A stretch of 14,019 nucleotides of DNA from positions 7,658-21,676 of the forward strand of contig DCGH01000064.1 of the NCBI GenBank assembly GCA_002315205.1. Direction: 5' to 3'. The notes beneath the pieces were generated by a model that worked only from the letters and a program-made list of their open reading frames with translations, was not told the DNA's origin and did no database searches. This DNA comes from Erysipelotrichaceae bacterium UBA1783. GTDB lineage: Bacteria > Bacillota_I > Bacilli_A > Erysipelotrichales > Erysipelotrichaceae. This document shows, in pieces, positions 7,682-14,019 of this stretch. The position numbers were made by a program, and so were the translations under genes. Position 1 is the stretch's first letter. The number at the start of each line of letters is the position of its first letter.

Positions 7682-9133
7682 ATGGAATTATTTCCAAGTA
7701 TGGCCATCTTTTTAAGGGTTGGTTCTCTTGAAATCAGATGGTATGCTGTGTGCATTTTAACTGGTGCAATTATTGTATACTTTTTAGCTGGAAAGCATTT
7801 AGAAAAGGTAGGATACGATAGTGGCTTAATGGATGATCTGTTTATCGGGGCATTAACCTTTGGTATTGTAGGTGCCCGATTATGGTATTGTGTCTTCTAT
7901 GATTTTGTAGGCTATTTTTCAGATCCGATTTCAATTATCAGAATCTGGGATGGTGGCTTAGCAATTCATGGCGGTTTATTCTTTGGCGCAGGGTATGTTT
8001 TATACTATTGTATTAAGCACAATATTTCTTTCTTCCATATTGGCGATATAATCTTCCCATATGTGTTAATTGCTCAGGCAACAGGCAGATGGGGAAATTA
8101 CTTCAATCAGGAAGCCTATGGTAATGTTGTAGATGGAACTTACTTTGATGGAATTATTTCTTTCTTAAAGAAGGGAATGTATATTGCGGGTGATTATAGA
8201 CAGCCAATGTTCTTCTATGAAAGCTGCTTATGTATTCTGGGCTTTATTCTAATTCAGCTTTATCGTAAGTATTCTCAGAAGAATCGTGGTGATGGCATGT
8301 TCTGCTATCTGGCTTGGTATGGTGTGATCCGTTTCTGGATTGAATCACAGAGAAGTGATAGCTTAATGTTCTATGGATTAAAGACAGCACAGATTATTTC
8401 TATCATTTATATGCTTGTTGGCATTCTTGGTTTATGTGGGGCTTTCAACAAGCTTGCTTTAAAAAAGAAACCAGCAGTTATTTTTGATTTAGATGGTACC
8501 TTATTAGATACTGCAGATTGTATTCAGAAATCTTTTGAGCATGTATTAGGAATCTATGAACCAGATTTAGTATTAACTGAAGAGGATAAGGCATATTTCT
8601 TAGGACCAACATTACAGCAGTCCTTTGAAAAATATGCTCCTGGTAAAAATGTAGATGAGCTGATTGAATGCTATAGAGAGTACAATAACCAGATTCATAA
8701 GGATACAGTGAAAGAGGTACCTCATGCAAAAGAGCTGGTACAATGGCTAAAGGACAATGGCTATCCTGTAGCAATCGCCTCTAGCAAGAAGGTATCTACA
8801 ATCCGTTTAGGATTATCTGTCTGTGGTATGAACGAAATGTTTGATGTCATTATCGGTGTAGATAATGTAGAGCATTGCAAGCCACACAAGGAAACGATTG
8901 ATAAAGCCTTAGAAAAGCTTGGAGCAAAGCGCTCTAATGCTATTTATGTTGGTGATAGCTCTTCGGATATTGTCTGTGCAAGGAATGCTGGCGTTTATAG
9001 CATTGGCATAACTACAAATAAGTTCTATCTGGATAAGCTTTTAAAAGAAAAACCAAATTCAGTTATTGATGATTTATTGGAAATTGAGGATATTGTAAAA
9101 GAAAAGCATCCTTGGACCTTTAATAAAAAATAG
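7682..9133 (+). CDS. lgt: Lgt-PpaX fusion: prolipoprotein diacylglyceryl transferase with C-terminal HAD pyrophosphatase-like domain
   Basis: The 483-residue product joins two enzymes. Residues 1-258 are Lgt, an integral membrane enzyme that moves diacylglycerol from phosphatidylglycerol to the lipobox cysteine of prolipoproteins. Its marks are several hydrophobic segments, H96 in AIHGGL, the signature GRWGNYFNQEAYG (135-147) with R136, N139 and E144, and YGVIRFWIE (213-221). Residues 264-475 are a complete HAD phosphatase with motif I DLDGTLLD (269-276), motif II SS (367-368), K400 in VEHCKPHKE and motif IV GDSSSD (424-429). The cap and VEHCKP segments resemble PpaX, the pyrophosphatase of the Bacillus hprK-lgt-ppaX cluster. 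No start codon or ribosome binding site separates the parts. Lgt has a cytoplasmic C-terminus in E. coli, so the phosphatase should face the cytoplasm. AAGGAGG at 7667-7673 sets the start. Phosphoglycolate or another small phosphoester is an alternative substrate. Confidence 0.93.
   Translation: MELFPSMAIFLRVGSLEIRWYAVCILTGAIIVYFLAGKHLEKVGYDSGLMDDLFIGALTFGIVGARLWYCVFYDFVGYFSDPISIIRIWDGGLAIHGGLFFGAGYVLYYCIKHNISFFHIGDIIFPYVLIAQATGRWGNYFNQEAYGNVVDGTYFDGIISFLKKGMYIAGDYRQPMFFYESCLCILGFILIQLYRKYSQKNRGDGMFCYLAWYGVIRFWIESQRSDSLMFYGLKTAQIISIIYMLVGILGLCGAFNKLALKKKPAVIFDLDGTLLDTADCIQKSFEHVLGIYEPDLVLTEEDKAYFLGPTLQQSFEKYAPGKNVDELIECYREYNNQIHKDTVKEVPHAKELVQWLKDNGYPVAIASSKKVSTIRLGLSVCGMNEMFDVIIGVDNVEHCKPHKETIDKALEKLGAKRSNAIYVGDSSSDIVCARNAGVYSIGITTNKFYLDKLLKEKPNSVIDDLLEIEDIVKEKHPWTFNKK
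8461..8467 (+). other. In-frame A AAA AAG heptamer at the Lgt/HAD junction
   Basis: Codons TTA AAA AAG (residues 260-262) give a slippery heptamer of the dnaX type, in the correct phase, exactly between the two domains. A -1 slip would add six codons and end at TGA 8485-8487, giving a 268-residue stand-alone Lgt of normal length. There is no well-placed Shine-Dalgarno-like stimulator 10 nt upstream and only a weak downstream stem. The same in-phase heptamer occurs in uvrA (4396-4402 and 5704-5710) and in the AI-2E-family gene (11508-11514), so chance is a real explanation. Confidence 0.25.
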
Positions 9134-9145
9134 TCAGAAATGAGC

Positions 9146-9180
9146 AAAAGAATGTCATTTTACAATGATGTTCTTTTTTT
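9146..9180 (+). terminator. Intrinsic terminator of the uvrA-hprK-lgt operon
   Basis: A 14-bp stem pairs 9146-9159 with 9164-9177 and contains two adjacent G-U/U-G wobbles. It closes a TTAC loop and is followed by a T-run to 9180. It starts 12 nt after the lgt stop codon. Confidence 0.85.
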
Positions 9181-9196
9181 ATCTTTGAAAAACTTG

Positions 9197-9202
9197 TATA
9201 AT
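9197..9202 (+). promoter_or_regulatory. Putative -10 box of the Lrp/aminotransferase operon
   Basis: A perfect TATAAT lies between the upstream terminator and the regulator gene. The only -35-like hexamer nearby (TTGAAA, 9185-9190) is just 6 nt away, so the -35 is poor. Transcription from here would begin near 9209, downstream of the ATG at 9204, which supports the later start chosen for the regulator. Lrp-family regulators often control their own promoter, but I see no clear operator. Confidence 0.5.
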
Positions 9203-9233
9203 AATGAGAACAAACCATCGAAGGAGAATGTTT

Positions 9234-9719
9234 ATGTTAAAAGAAATGTTAATGTTAATGGAAAACAATGCAAAGCTTAACGTAACTGATTTAGCCGCGC
9301 TTTTGAATGAGAGAGAAGACGCAGTGGCGGAATGCATCAGGGATTGTGAGAGCAAGGGCATTATCGCCGGTTACCATACAATCATTAACTGGGATAAGAC
9401 AAACACTGATGTTGTAAAGGCTATTATTGCGGTAAACACAACTCCTGAAAGAGATAAGGGCTATGATCGTGTAGCTGAGATTATCTGTAATTATCCAGAA
9501 GTAACAAATTTATATTTAGTTGCTGGTAAGATTGAATTCTTATTAGTAATTGAAGGAAAGACAATGAGAGAAATTTCTGATTTCGTTGCATATAAGCTTG
9601 CACCAACAGAGGGTGTAAACTCTACAGAAACCATGTTCATTCTAAAGGAATATAAGATTATGGGCGAAATCCTTGATAAAAAGAAAACCGAAGATGAAAG
9701 GCTAATTGTAACACCATGA
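9234..9719 (+). CDS. Lrp/AsnC-family transcriptional regulator
   Basis: The 161-residue product starts at ATG 9234, with AAGGAG 7 nt upstream at 9221-9226. In-frame ATGs at 9204 and 9228 are poorly placed, the first being upstream of the likely transcript start. Residues 1-50 form a winged helix-turn-helix with the family pattern NAKLNVTDLAALLNEREDAV followed by IRDCESKGIIAGY. Residues about 60-145 form an RAM (Lrp ligand-sensing) domain: VVKAIIAVNTTPERDKGYDRV, then VTNLYLVAGKIEFLLVIEGKT. Such proteins assemble as dimers or octamers and usually sense amino acids. The gene overlaps the aminotransferase start by four bases (ATGA). The arrangement matches the Bacillus yugG-yugH pair, so it probably regulates this operon in response to an amino acid. 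Confidence 0.9.
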   Translation: MLKEMLMLMENNAKLNVTDLAALLNEREDAVAECIRDCESKGIIAGYHTIINWDKTNTDVVKAIIAVNTTPERDKGYDRVAEIICNYPEVTNLYLVAGKIEFLLVIEGKTMREISDFVAYKLAPTEGVNSTETMFILKEYKIMGEILDKKKTEDERLIVTP

Positions 9720-10882
9720 TTTTTGATGAAGAATTAAATACCCAGGTAAAGGCATTAAAGCCATCTGGCATTAGAAAATTTTTTGATATTGCTGCTACTA
9801 AAAAGGGCGTTATTTCATTAGGTGTTGGTGAACCAGATTTCATCACGCCTTGGCATATTAGAGAGGCTGCTATTTATGCTATAGAAAAAGGCAAAACCTT
9901 CTATACAGCAAACAAGGGCTTATTAGAGCTAAGAGAAGAAATATGCAAATATAACAAGAGAAGATTCAATATTGATTATGATCCAAAGGACAATGTACTT
10001 TGTACTGTTGGTGGATCAGAGGCTATAGATTTAGTGATGCGTTCCTTAGTGAATGAGGGTGATGAGGTAATCATTCCTTCTCCAGGTTATGTTGCCTATA
10101 CACCAATGGTACAATTAGCTAAGGGTGTTGTAGTAACAACAGAGCTAAAGGAAGAAAATAGGTTTAAGCTAACAGCAGATGCTCTAGAGAAAGTAATTAC
10201 TGAAAAAAGTAAGATCCTTTTATTGAACTTCCCAAATAACCCAACTGGTGGGGTGATGACAAGAAGTGATTACGAAGCAATTGTGCCAATTATTAAGAAG
10301 CACAATTTATTTGTTGTGACAGATGAAATTTATGCTGAGCTAACCTATGATAAGAAGCATGTTAGCATTGCGGAATTTACTGAAATAAAGGATAGAGTCA
10401 TTGTTATTAATGGCTTCTCAAAGGCTTATTCAATGACTGGCTATCGTGTTGGCTATATTTTAGCGCATAAGGAATTGATTGATATGATGAACAAGGTTCA
10501 TCAATACAATGTTATGTGTACATCAACCATCAGTCAGTTTGCCGCAATTGAAGCAGCAAGAAATGGCGATGATGATGTTGAAAAGATGAATACATCATTT
10601 AAACAGAGAAGAAACTATATTGTTAGAGAGCTAAATAGAATTGGCCTAGAAACTCATCTTCCAGAAGGGGCCTTCTATGTATTCCCATCAATTAAGTCAA
10701 CATTTATGACATCACAGCAGTTCTGTGAAGCCTTACTGGAAAAGGAAAATCTTGCTTTAGTTCCAGGGGATGCCTTTGGTCAAGAGGGTGAAGGATATGT
10801 TCGTATTTCCTATGCCTATTCTTTAGAGCAGATTAAGGCTGCTATTGTTAAATTAGAGCATTTTTTAAAGACACAGGACTAG
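9716..10882 (+). CDS. PLP-dependent aminotransferase, class I/II (fold type I)
   Basis: The 388-residue product is a complete fold-type I aminotransferase of the aspartate aminotransferase superfamily, cytoplasmic and likely dimeric. The Schiff-base lysine is K236 in FSKAYSMTGYRVGY. Other PLP contacts are the NPTG asparagine (N175), D203 and Y206 in VTDEIYAEL, and the GGSEA loop (99-103). R363 in YVRISYA should bind the substrate carboxylate. It resembles YugH/AraT/PatA-type enzymes that act on aspartate, aromatic or branched amino acids with 2-oxoglutarate; the substrate cannot be read from sequence. It overlaps the regulator gene by ATGA. The nearest ribosome-binding-like motif, GAAAGG, is 14 nt away, so translation is probably coupled to the regulator. 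The stop codon lies in a terminator loop. Confidence 0.95.
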   Translation: MIFDEELNTQVKALKPSGIRKFFDIAATKKGVISLGVGEPDFITPWHIREAAIYAIEKGKTFYTANKGLLELREEICKYNKRRFNIDYDPKDNVLCTVGGSEAIDLVMRSLVNEGDEVIIPSPGYVAYTPMVQLAKGVVVTTELKEENRFKLTADALEKVITEKSKILLLNFPNNPTGGVMTRSDYEAIVPIIKKHNLFVVTDEIYAELTYDKKHVSIAEFTEIKDRVIVINGFSKAYSMTGYRVGYILAHKELIDMMNKVHQYNVMCTSTISQFAAIEAARNGDDDVEKMNTSFKQRRNYIVRELNRIGLETHLPEGAFYVFPSIKSTFMTSQQFCEALLEKENLALVPGDAFGQEGEGYVRISYAYSLEQIKAAIVKLEHFLKTQD

Positions 10883-10903
10883 CGTTTTTCTGTGTCTTTT
10901 TCT
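10867..10903 (+). terminator. Intrinsic terminator spanning the aminotransferase stop codon
   Basis: A perfect 10-bp stem pairs AAAGACACAG (10867-10876) with CTGTGTCTTT (10890-10899), followed by a short T-run. The stop codon TAG (10880-10882) lies in the loop, so ribosomes finishing the gene would cover the 5' arm. No promoter is visible in the 38 nt before the next gene, so partial read-through is likely. Confidence 0.75.
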
Positions 10904-10920
10904 AAAAAGGAGGTAAAGCC

Positions 10921-12006
10921 ATGAAAAAAGGATTAACTGCATACTTTATTATTTTAGCTAGTATGCTTACAGGATTCATTTTATTGAATATTAAACCAAT
11001 CTGGCAATTTGTTGTGACATTATTCCAGATTCTTCTACCATTTGTATATGGTGGTATTTTTGCTTATCTATTAAATCCGCTAAATAAGCATATTAAATCA
11101 AAAATCGAGAATGAAAAGCTGGCAAAGAGTGTAGCCGTATTTACTTGCGTTGTCGTTTTAATCGGTACCTTTACGGTTTTAATCGCTTTAATCCTACCAG
11201 GATTTTTCCAGAGCGTTTCTCAGATTATTTCACAATCATCTGTCTACATAAACAGAATTACTGAGTATTTTGAAAACGAAGAATTGAATGAGTTTGTTGT
11301 CATGATTTATAATCGTGTTTCAAAATGGATTACCGATAATTTGGATTTATCAGCAATTCCTTCTACAGGCTTAGATTTATTCGGAAATGTATTCTATGCA
11401 TTATCAACCTTATTTACTACAGCAAAGAATATTCTGATTGGTGTTGTTGTTATGATTTATCTGCTATTGGATTATGAAACAATGGGAAAGCATTTTTCGA
11501 TCTATTTAAAAAAGATTTTAAAGGACAAGATGGATAAATTTATTGAGGTTCTTGCTATGATGGACCGTGCCTTCTCCTCATTTATTAGAGGAAAGCTTAT
11601 TGATAGCTTAATCATTGGTGTTCTATGCTTTATCCTAACATCCATTGTTAATATTCCATATGCTCTACTAGTTTCTGTTATTGTTGGTATCACTAATGTT
11701 ATCCCATTCTTCGGTCCATTTATTGGTGCGGTACCATCTGCGTTATTAGTTTTAGTAAATAATCCAACCAAGGCCCTAATTTTCGTTATCATTATCATCA
11801 TTCTTCAGCAGTTTGATGGTAATTTCCTTGGCCCTAAGATTTTAGGAGATAAGACAGGCTTATCTCCATTCTGGGTATTATTCTCAATTATTCTTTGTGG
11901 TGGATTATTTGGTATTGTTGGAATGATTATTGGCGTTCCGTTATTCTCAGTTCTATCTACTCTGATTTCTGAGTGGGTTAATATTGAAGAAAAGAAGGAA
12001 GCATAA
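10921..12006 (+). CDS. AI-2E-family (UPF0118, PerM/YtvI-like) integral membrane transporter
   Basis: The 361-residue product has about eight predicted membrane segments. Two N-terminal ones (about 5-25 and 29-51) are followed by a third (about 74-98). An amphipathic soluble stretch (about 99-150) comes next, then a segment near 175-188 and a C-terminal cluster. Family marks are the region from LIDSLIIGVLCFILTSIVNIP through IVGITNVIPFFGPFIGAVPS, and the late QQFDGNFLGPKILGDKTGLS stretch. The family is named for an autoinducer-2 export claim, but members also act as sodium-proton antiporters or have unknown cargo, so the substrate is open. AAGGAGGT lies 6 nt before the ATG. The gene may depend on read-through from the aminotransferase operon and lies 11 nt before the Sel1-repeat gene, so those two are probably co-transcribed. 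Confidence 0.92.
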   Translation: MKKGLTAYFIILASMLTGFILLNIKPIWQFVVTLFQILLPFVYGGIFAYLLNPLNKHIKSKIENEKLAKSVAVFTCVVVLIGTFTVLIALILPGFFQSVSQIISQSSVYINRITEYFENEELNEFVVMIYNRVSKWITDNLDLSAIPSTGLDLFGNVFYALSTLFTTAKNILIGVVVMIYLLLDYETMGKHFSIYLKKILKDKMDKFIEVLAMMDRAFSSFIRGKLIDSLIIGVLCFILTSIVNIPYALLVSVIVGITNVIPFFGPFIGAVPSALLVLVNNPTKALIFVIIIIILQQFDGNFLGPKILGDKTGLSPFWVLFSIILCGGLFGIVGMIIGVPLFSVLSTLISEWVNIEEKKEA

Positions 12007-12017
12007 AGGAAGGCATC

Positions 12018-13871
12018 ATGGAAGTTGGAAGTTTTGTCAGAATAATTAAAACAGCTGAAATCGCAGAGGTTTTTCAAATAAATAAGGATAAACTAACAGT
12101 AATTATTGATGGGGAATATGAAAAGACTGTTAAGGAAAGGGAAGTGGAATATATTCCACCAATTCATCTAAGTGAAGCAGATCTGAAAAATATATTCAGA
12201 TTAAATAAGGAATATATGGATTGTTATGAGGATATTCGTCTGGCGACAAATTACAGCTATGAAAAGCCTTATCAGCCTACAATAGATGACCTTTTAGCAA
12301 TGGTAGCGAATTTCAAAATCAAAAAGATTACAGTAGGTCAGTTTTTAAGCGCCTTATTTGAAATAAATATTATCCTTAAGCCTTGTTATTTACCACAGGA
12401 GGATATCAGTGAGAAGGAAATAGAAAATCTTCTTTTAGCAAAGCAGTCAGATCTATTCAAATATGTATTCGAACTATTTGATGTGAATGCTTTTAATGGA
12501 GAGGAAGCTATTGAAGACCATTTTGACATAGAAGAAGTTATCAGCATGATTTCTTTATTCAGAAGGGATAGTGAACTTTCTTTAGAGAAAAGAGAGTATG
12601 TTGAATCTATTAAGGAGTCTTTTATTTCATATGTTCAGGACAATGACCTGATTGATGAAGTTGAACCACCTTATGATGAGATGTTTGTTCGTTTTACTAA
12701 GGAGCTAGCAGCACAGAACAATCCGATTGGATTAGAAACGCTGGGCTATTGTTACTATGGAGGCAATAGTCTGTTTGAATGTGATTGGGAAAAGTGCAGA
12801 GATATTTTTGAAAAGCTATATAGCCAATATGGTGAGCCAGGTATTGCCAACAGCTTAGGCTATATCTATTACTTTGGCAGGGCTAATAATGGCATTGGAG
12901 AATATGACAAGGCCTTCAAGTATTTCTCTATTGGTGCCGCCAGTGGCATTTATGAATCAAGGTATAAGCTGGCAGACATGTTTAGACATGGCTATTATGT
13001 TACTAAGAATAATCGAGTAGCTGAAGAGATTTATACCGACCTGTATCAGGAAAATCTGAAGATTTTCTCAAAGGGATTTTTGGATTGTAAATTTGCTGAT
13101 TTAGCCTTAAGAATGGGTGGAATATTTGCGGAAAAGCAGCAATGGCCAGCAGCCTATTATTTCTATTTACAGGCGGATTTTGCAATCCGTGAGAGAATGT
13201 CAAACTATGATTATTATGGCGATCAGAGAGTGTTTGATGGGGTAATAGAAGGATTAGAATGCTGCAGAAGAAACCAGCACTTTGAAACAGCGAAGCATGC
13301 TGATATGGAGAACCTGGATATTCTGAATCTGTTCTTTGAGGGACATCGAAGGGTTCATTTTAAAGTAAAAGCACTAAAGGGAAACAAACTAAAAATGACT
13401 GCGAGAATTCTTCCTGAAAGGGATGGACTACAGCCATATTGCCTGATTACAATGCTGTCATTTAATGGCTGTATGCTAACAGATGAGCTTACATTTACAG
13501 CATTAGATGTCCAAAATTGGCAAGGCGATTTTGATTTTGTGGCAACAAGTATTGATTATGAATACAACGTTGTCAGCTTCTATAATAATGATGATCTTGC
13601 ATTTGCGATAGATTGTTATGGATTCAGAGTTGCAAATCCTTTCAAGGATCCTCATAAGGATGAAAGACGCTTCATACAGGTAAAAATAAAGGATGAAACA
13701 AGGGATTACCTTTGTGATGACATCTATGTTGTGACTGGGGATAGTGTATTTGTCAATGTTGATAGTCAGGTGGAAAAAGGAATGGTTTTAAAAACCTTTG
13801 TAAGAGATATTAATTTTCTACAGCATCCTTTAGAAAGCTATGAAGGTTTCATAAGAAAGACTGAATATTAA
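12018..13871 (+). CDS. Sel1-repeat-containing protein with N-terminal SH3-like and C-terminal beta-rich regions
   Basis: The 617-residue product has no signal peptide or membrane segment. Residues 1-46 (GSFVRIIKTAEIAEVFQI, then LTVIIDGEYEKTV) read like a small beta-barrel of the SH3/KOW kind. Residues 50-235 are mainly helical and acidic. Residues about 236-335 contain Sel1-like (TPR-related) repeats: NPIGLETLGYCYYGG, then GIANSLGYIYYFG followed by EYDKAFKYFSIGAASG, then YKLADMFRHGYYV. A helical continuation runs to 425, and residues 440-600 look beta-rich and unassigned. Sel1 repeats usually form scaffolds for protein-protein contacts, in bacteria often in signalling. The start has AAAGGAAGG before the ATG. 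It is the last gene of its unit and is followed by a strong terminator. No enzymatic motif is recognised and the function is unknown. Confidence 0.85.
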   Translation: MEVGSFVRIIKTAEIAEVFQINKDKLTVIIDGEYEKTVKEREVEYIPPIHLSEADLKNIFRLNKEYMDCYEDIRLATNYSYEKPYQPTIDDLLAMVANFKIKKITVGQFLSALFEINIILKPCYLPQEDISEKEIENLLLAKQSDLFKYVFELFDVNAFNGEEAIEDHFDIEEVISMISLFRRDSELSLEKREYVESIKESFISYVQDNDLIDEVEPPYDEMFVRFTKELAAQNNPIGLETLGYCYYGGNSLFECDWEKCRDIFEKLYSQYGEPGIANSLGYIYYFGRANNGIGEYDKAFKYFSIGAASGIYESRYKLADMFRHGYYVTKNNRVAEEIYTDLYQENLKIFSKGFLDCKFADLALRMGGIFAEKQQWPAAYYFYLQADFAIRERMSNYDYYGDQRVFDGVIEGLECCRRNQHFETAKHADMENLDILNLFFEGHRRVHFKVKALKGNKLKMTARILPERDGLQPYCLITMLSFNGCMLTDELTFTALDVQNWQGDFDFVATSIDYEYNVVSFYNNDDLAFAIDCYGFRVANPFKDPHKDERRFIQVKIKDETRDYLCDDIYVVTGDSVFVNVDSQVEKGMVLKTFVRDINFLQHPLESYEGFIRKTEY

Positions 13872-13873
13872 GA

Positions 13874-13900
13874 GAAAAAAGCACATTTTGTGCTTTTTTC
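13874..13900 (+). terminator. Intrinsic terminator after the Sel1-repeat gene
   Basis: A perfect 12-bp stem pairs GAAAAAAGCACA with TGTGCTTTTTTC around a TTT loop, starting 3 nt after the stop codon. The T-run lies in the 3' arm. The reverse orientation also reads A-stem-T, so it may work both ways. Confidence 0.85.
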
Positions 13901-13953
13901 ATCATTAGAGGACTTTCTTGGCAGGAAATAGAGAAAAATGGTGATGAAAAAGG

Positions 13954-13959
13954 TATAAT
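13954..13959 (+). promoter_or_regulatory. Putative -10 box for the gene at the right edge
   Basis: A perfect TATAAT lies 38 nt before the last ATG, downstream of the terminator. The expected -35 region (around 13931-13936) is A/G-rich and unconvincing. A TTGGCA at 13918-13923 is too far away (30 nt). Confidence 0.5.
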
Positions 13960-13996
13960 ATAAAAAAAGAAAAATCTAATGTATTAAGAGGTATAT

Positions 13997-14019
13997 ATGA
14001 TTGATATGTATAAAGGGGC
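13997..14019 (+). CDS. Start of an unidentified gene (right edge of window)
   Basis: ATG at 13997 is preceded by AAGAGG (13986-13991) with a 5-nt gap and by a -10-like TATAAT. The visible codons read MIDMYKG and the frame runs off the window. A second in-frame ATG lies three codons in. Too little is visible to name the product. Confidence 0.5.

Noticed and set aside
9185..9202. TTGAAA plus TATAAT as a paired -35/-10 promoter
   Set aside because: The spacer is only 6 nt, against the usual 16-18, so the two cannot work as a pair.
9204..9233. ATG at 9204 or 9228 as the start of the Lrp-type regulator
   Set aside because: ATG 9204 overlaps the -10 region end and has no binding site. ATG 9228 is only 1 nt from AAGGAG, while ATG 9234 is 7 nt away.
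13901..13996. Possible riboswitch or small RNA between the last terminator and the edge gene
   Set aside because: The region is only about 95 nt, AT-rich, with a -10 box in the middle and no clear conserved stem set.
1..14019. Mobile elements, CRISPR arrays, tRNA or rRNA genes
   Set aside because: No transposase, terminal repeats, spaced direct repeats or recognisable RNA genes were seen on either strand.

Overview
The window reads as chromosomal DNA from an AT-rich Gram-positive bacterium. Supporting signs are strong AGGAGG-type ribosome binding sites, A/T-rich codons (TTA, AAA, ATT), hairpin-plus-T-run terminators, an HPr kinase gene, and TGG (not TGA) for Trp. The gene order uvrA-hprK-lgt-ppaX is typical of Firmicutes. 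My best guess is Bacilli or Erysipelotrichia, but the genus cannot be fixed from this sequence. No phage, IS element, tRNA, rRNA or CRISPR array was seen.

Layout. (1) 1-162: 3' end of a trimeric-type purine nucleoside phosphorylase on +, ending at a palindromic terminator shared with the convergent operon. (2) 190-3818, minus strand: a three-gene operon, transcribed from an extended -10 promoter near 3847. It encodes an XpaC-like membrane protein, a small unrecognised helical protein, and a two-module AAA+ protein. The N-terminal AAA module looks catalytically dead and the C-terminal one is an intact CbxX/SpoVK type. (3) 3923-9133, plus strand: a tight operon of uvrA, hprK and a fused lgt-ppaX gene, closed by a terminator at 9146-9180. 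(4) 9234-10882: an Lrp/AsnC regulator overlapping an aminotransferase by ATGA, closed by a hairpin that includes the stop codon. (5) 10921-13871: an AI-2E-family (PerM/YtvI-like) membrane protein and a 617-residue Sel1-repeat protein, closed by a terminator. (6) 13901-14019: a promoter and the first seven codons of a further gene.

How the genes fit together. HPr kinase/phosphorylase releases pyrophosphate when it dephosphorylates HPr(Ser-P), and PpaX hydrolyses that pyrophosphate. Here the PpaX-like HAD phosphatase is joined in frame to the C-terminus of the membrane enzyme Lgt, directly downstream of hprK, so this phosphatase should sit on the inner face of the membrane. The minus-strand operon is the best candidate for a poorly described system: a membrane protein, a small adaptor-like protein and a remodelling ATPase made as one transcript. 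Its function is unknown.
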